Source: Buchnera aphidicola (Hyperomyzus lactucae)
Lineage (GTDB): Bacteria > Pseudomonadota > Gammaproteobacteria > Enterobacterales > Enterobacteriaceae
Reading direction: 5' to 3'
NCBI RefSeq assembly: GCF_005081705.1
Contig: NZ_CP034876.1
Span: 387,863 to 451,862 of the forward strand
DNA: 64,000 nt
Shown: piece after piece, positions 61,168-64,000 of the stretch
How positions within the stretch are numbered: the first letter of the stretch is position 1
How the letters are laid out: every line of letters starts with the position of its first letter
Position numbers and translations under genes: made by a program
The notes under the pieces: generated by a model
Databases searched by the model: none
Told to the model about the DNA's origin: nothing
The model's input: the letters and a program-made list of their open reading frames with translations, nothing else

Positions 61168-61249
61168 TACGGGAGGCGAGATTTGAACTCGCATACCTTT
61201 CGGCGCCAGAACCTAAATCTGGTGCGTCTACCAATTTCGCCACTCCCGC
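61168..61249 (-). tRNA. leuW: tRNA-Leu (anticodon UAG)
   Basis: Type II tRNA. Anticodon stem CCAGA/TCTGG with loop TTTAGGT gives UAG, reading CUN. Acceptor stem GCGGGAG/CTCCCGT has a G1-U72 wobble where E. coli has G-C; discriminator A; CCA not encoded. Together with the GAG species this gives two CUN-reading leucine tRNAs in the window. Confidence 0.95.
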
Positions 61250-61254
61250 TAAAA

Positions 61255-61331
61255 TGGTAGCTACGACGGGAATCGAACCCATGACCCCAGCGTTATGAGT
61301 GCTGTGCTCTAACCGACTGAGCTACGTAGCC
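61255..61331 (-). tRNA. metT: tRNA-Met elongator (anticodon CAU)
   Basis: Acceptor stem GGCTACG/CGTAGCT with a G1-U72 wobble, discriminator A, CCA encoded. Anticodon loop CTCATAA gives CAU; the stem CAGCA/CGCTG has an A31-C39 mismatch next to the loop where E. coli has A-U. The G1-pairing acceptor end marks it as elongator rather than initiator. First of the Met-Leu-Gln cluster, so closest to its promoter. Confidence 0.95.
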
Positions 61332-61343
61332 TATTAAAAACAT

Positions 61344-61372
61344 AATATATAATATATGAATTAAATAATCAA
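61344..61372 (-). promoter_or_regulatory. Probable promoter of the tRNA Met-Leu-Gln cluster
   Basis: On the minus strand TTGATT (61372-61367) and TATATT (61349-61344) are spaced 17 bases, with two and one mismatches from consensus, and lie 12 bases before the tRNA-Met 5' end. A transcript would start a few bases ahead of the tRNA. Confidence 0.55.
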
Positions 61373-61421
61373 TACAATTATTTTGATTGAAAATAGCTAA
61401 AAAATAAAATATAGGAATATA

Positions 61422-63116
61422 ATGAATAATACAATAAAAAATAATAATAATTTTATTTGTCAAATTATTAATAAAGATTTTAAAAAAAATAAAAAATTAT
61501 CTTTTTATACTCGTTTTCCACCCGAACCTAATGGATATCTTCACATCGGTCATGCTAAATCTATATGTTTAAATTTTGAACTTGCAAAAATATATAATGG
61601 ACGATGTAATCTCAGATTTGATGATACCAATCCACTAAAAGAAAATATTAAATATATTCAAGCCATTGAGGATGATATTAATTGGTTAGGCTATCAATGG
61701 AATGGTAATATTCATTATACTTCTGAATATTTCCCCAAACTATATGAATATGCAAAAGAGTTAATTAAAAAAGGTCTTGCCTATGTAGATCAATCAACAA
61801 AAGAGCAAATACGTGAATATAGAGGAACTTTAAATACTCCAGGGAAAAATAGCCCATATAGAAATAGAACTATTGAAGAAAATATGGAACTATTTAAAAA
61901 AATGAAAAAAGGAGAGTTTTCTGAAGGAGAAGCGTGTTTGCGTGCTAAAATAGATATGAATTCTTCTTTTATAATTATGCGTGATCCTGTTTTATATAGA
62001 ATTATTTTTACTGAACATCATCAAACTAGAAAAAAATGGTGCATATATCCTATGTATGATTTTGCGCATTGTCTTTCTGATTCAATTGAAGGTATTACTC
62101 ATTCATTGTGCACATTAGAATTTCAAGATAATAAGTGTTTATATAACTGGATATTACAAAATACTAGTGTTAAAAATCATCCCAAGCAATATGAATTTTC
62201 TAGATTAAATTTAGAATTTGCAATATTATCTAAAAGAAAACTAAAAGTATTAATTGAAAAAAAAATTATACAAGGATGGAATGATCCTCGTATACCAACC
62301 CTTTCTGGTTTAAAAAGAAAAGGATACACACCATCTTCAATTAAAGAATTTTGTCAAAAAATAGGTATTACCAAACAAAACAATTTAATAGAATTTTCTA
62401 TGCTAGAACATTGTATTCGAAAAGAATTAAACCAAACTGCCGTACGTACTATGGCGGTATTAGAACCTATTAAAATCATTTTATATAATTTAGAAAAAAA
62501 TCATAAAGAAATATTTATAGTTCCAAACCATCCTAATAATCCAGAATTAGGTACTCATAAAATTATTTTTACCAAAATTATATATATTGAACGTTCAGAT
62601 TTTAAAGAAAAATATGATCAAAAATACAAAAGATTAAAACTTGGAGAAGAAGTACGTCTAAGATATGCATACATAATAAAAGCAGAAAAAATAGAAAAAG
62701 ATGAATATAATAATATTATTAGTATAATATGTTATTGTGATTTAAATACTTTAGGAAAAAAGCCTAAAAATAAAAAAAATCCTGCAGTAATACACTGGAT
62801 TTCAGTACAAAATACACTTCCAGCAGAATTTAGATTATATGATCAGTTATTCAACATAAAAAATCCGGAAGAAAAAAAAGATTTTTTATCTTATATCAAT
62901 TCAGAATCACTTATAAAAAAACAAGGTTTTATTGAAAAACAAATAGGGATAAATATACAAAAAAATATAGAAAAAGATAATAAAATATCATTTTTTCAAT
63001 TTGAAAGAATCGGTTATTTTTGTATAGATTATCTAGATTCTAAAAAAGAAAACTTAATATTCAATCGAACTGTTAGTTTACGTGATCCATGGAATTTAAA
63101 AAATAAATTCAAATAA
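61422..63116 (+). CDS. glnS: Glutaminyl-tRNA synthetase
   Basis: Class I synthetase charging tRNA-Gln directly, as in gammaproteobacteria. HIGH motif at residues 41-44 ([17 protein letters not shown]) and the KMSKS equivalent LSKRKL near residue 272, plus FDDTNP and the anticodon-binding beta-barrels at the C-terminus ([30 protein letters not shown]). 564 residues against 554. Divergent from the tRNA cluster containing its own substrate. Not cotranscribed with pyrG, which follows 134 bases later. Confidence 0.97.
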   Translation: MNNTIKNNNNFICQIINKDFKKNKKLSFYTRFPPEPNGYLHIGHAKSICLNFELAKIYNGRCNLRFDDTNPLKENIKYIQAIEDDINWLGYQWNGNIHYTSEYFPKLYEYAKELIKKGLAYVDQSTKEQIREYRGTLNTPGKNSPYRNRTIEENMELFKKMKKGEFSEGEACLRAKIDMNSSFIIMRDPVLYRIIFTEHHQTRKKWCIYPMYDFAHCLSDSIEGITHSLCTLEFQDNKCLYNWILQNTSVKNHPKQYEFSRLNLEFAILSKRKLKVLIEKKIIQGWNDPRIPTLSGLKRKGYTPSSIKEFCQKIGITKQNNLIEFSMLEHCIRKELNQTAVRTMAVLEPIKIILYNLEKNHKEIFIVPNHPNNPELGTHKIIFTKIIYIERSDFKEKYDQKYKRLKLGEEVRLRYAYIIKAEKIEKDEYNNIISIICYCDLNTLGKKPKNKKNPAVIHWISVQNTLPAEFRLYDQLFNIKNPEEKKDFLSYINSESLIKKQGFIEKQIGINIQKNIEKDNKISFFQFERIGYFCIDYLDSKKENLIFNRTVSLRDPWNLKNKFK

Positions 63117-63235
63117 AAAAACATTACTAATAATTAGTATCAGTATATAATCTTACAATATATTTAAAAAGTAAAATACCATTAAGAGAAAAAATAAATT
63201 TATTTTTCAATTAAACACTTATTCATTTTAACTAA

Positions 63236-64000
<765 letters not shown>

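Overview
The window is a piece of the reduced chromosome of Buchnera aphidicola, the primary endosymbiont of aphids, or something very close to it. Every gene I could place has a gammaproteobacterial (E. coli-like) protein and often the E. coli local gene order, but the DNA is extremely AT-rich, intergenic gaps are AT-rich and mostly empty, neighbouring genes known from E. coli are missing, and there are no insertion sequences, prophages, CRISPR arrays or recent acquisitions. The exact strain cannot be told from the sequence alone.

Layout. 1-7.3 kb: a TatD-family hydrolase, ptsG (glucose PTS), hinT, then a porin, asnS and pncB on the minus strand. 7.5-13.5 kb: pyrD, rlmL, uup, and trhO on the minus strand. 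13.5-23 kb: valS and pepA (minus), argF-pyrB-pyrI-ridA (plus), deaD (minus). 23.4-37.3 kb: a long minus-strand block running greA, rlmE, ftsH, glmM, secG, tRNA-Leu, nusA, infB, rbfA, truB, rpsO, pnp. 37.8-46.9 kb: ibaG, murA, rplU-rpmA, obgE, then rplM-rpsI (minus), pheA and the ffh-rpsP-rimM-trmD-rplS cluster. 47-64 kb: tldD, aroQ, fis, rluD, bamD, alaS, csrA, tRNA-Ser and tRNA-Arg, gshA, metK, endA, rsmE, a 5-formyl-THF cyclo-ligase gene, rpiA, three tRNAs, glnS and the first 250 codons of pyrG.

Functionally the window is dominated by translation: four aminoacyl-tRNA synthetases, seven ribosomal proteins, IF2, RbfA, RimM, six tRNAs and several rRNA/tRNA modification enzymes. RNA turnover and transcription follow (Pnp, DeaD, NusA, GreA, CsrA, Fis). 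Pyrimidine synthesis is represented by pyrD, pyrBI and pyrG. Amino-acid provisioning steps typical of the symbiosis are present (argF for arginine, pheA for phenylalanine, aroQ for chorismate). Envelope functions are few: murA, glmM, bamD, one porin, secG.

Most useful observations. (1) trmD and endA are each interrupted by a single-base frameshift inside a long homopolymer (A12 and T10). In both cases one extra base restores a full-length, family-like protein, so they are either decaying, rescued by polymerase slippage, or homopolymer sequencing errors. (2) rimM has an intact frame but no ATG, GTG or TTG in the right place and seems to need an AUU start. (3) Several proteins have lost signature residues: the first His of the HIT motif in HinT, the lipobox Cys of BamD, the PEFGGD-type constriction loop of the porin, and the Phe-binding motifs of PheA. 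(4) Several intergenic inverted repeats and an apparently orphaned ribosome binding site mark places where genes were lost. I see no undescribed multi-gene system here.
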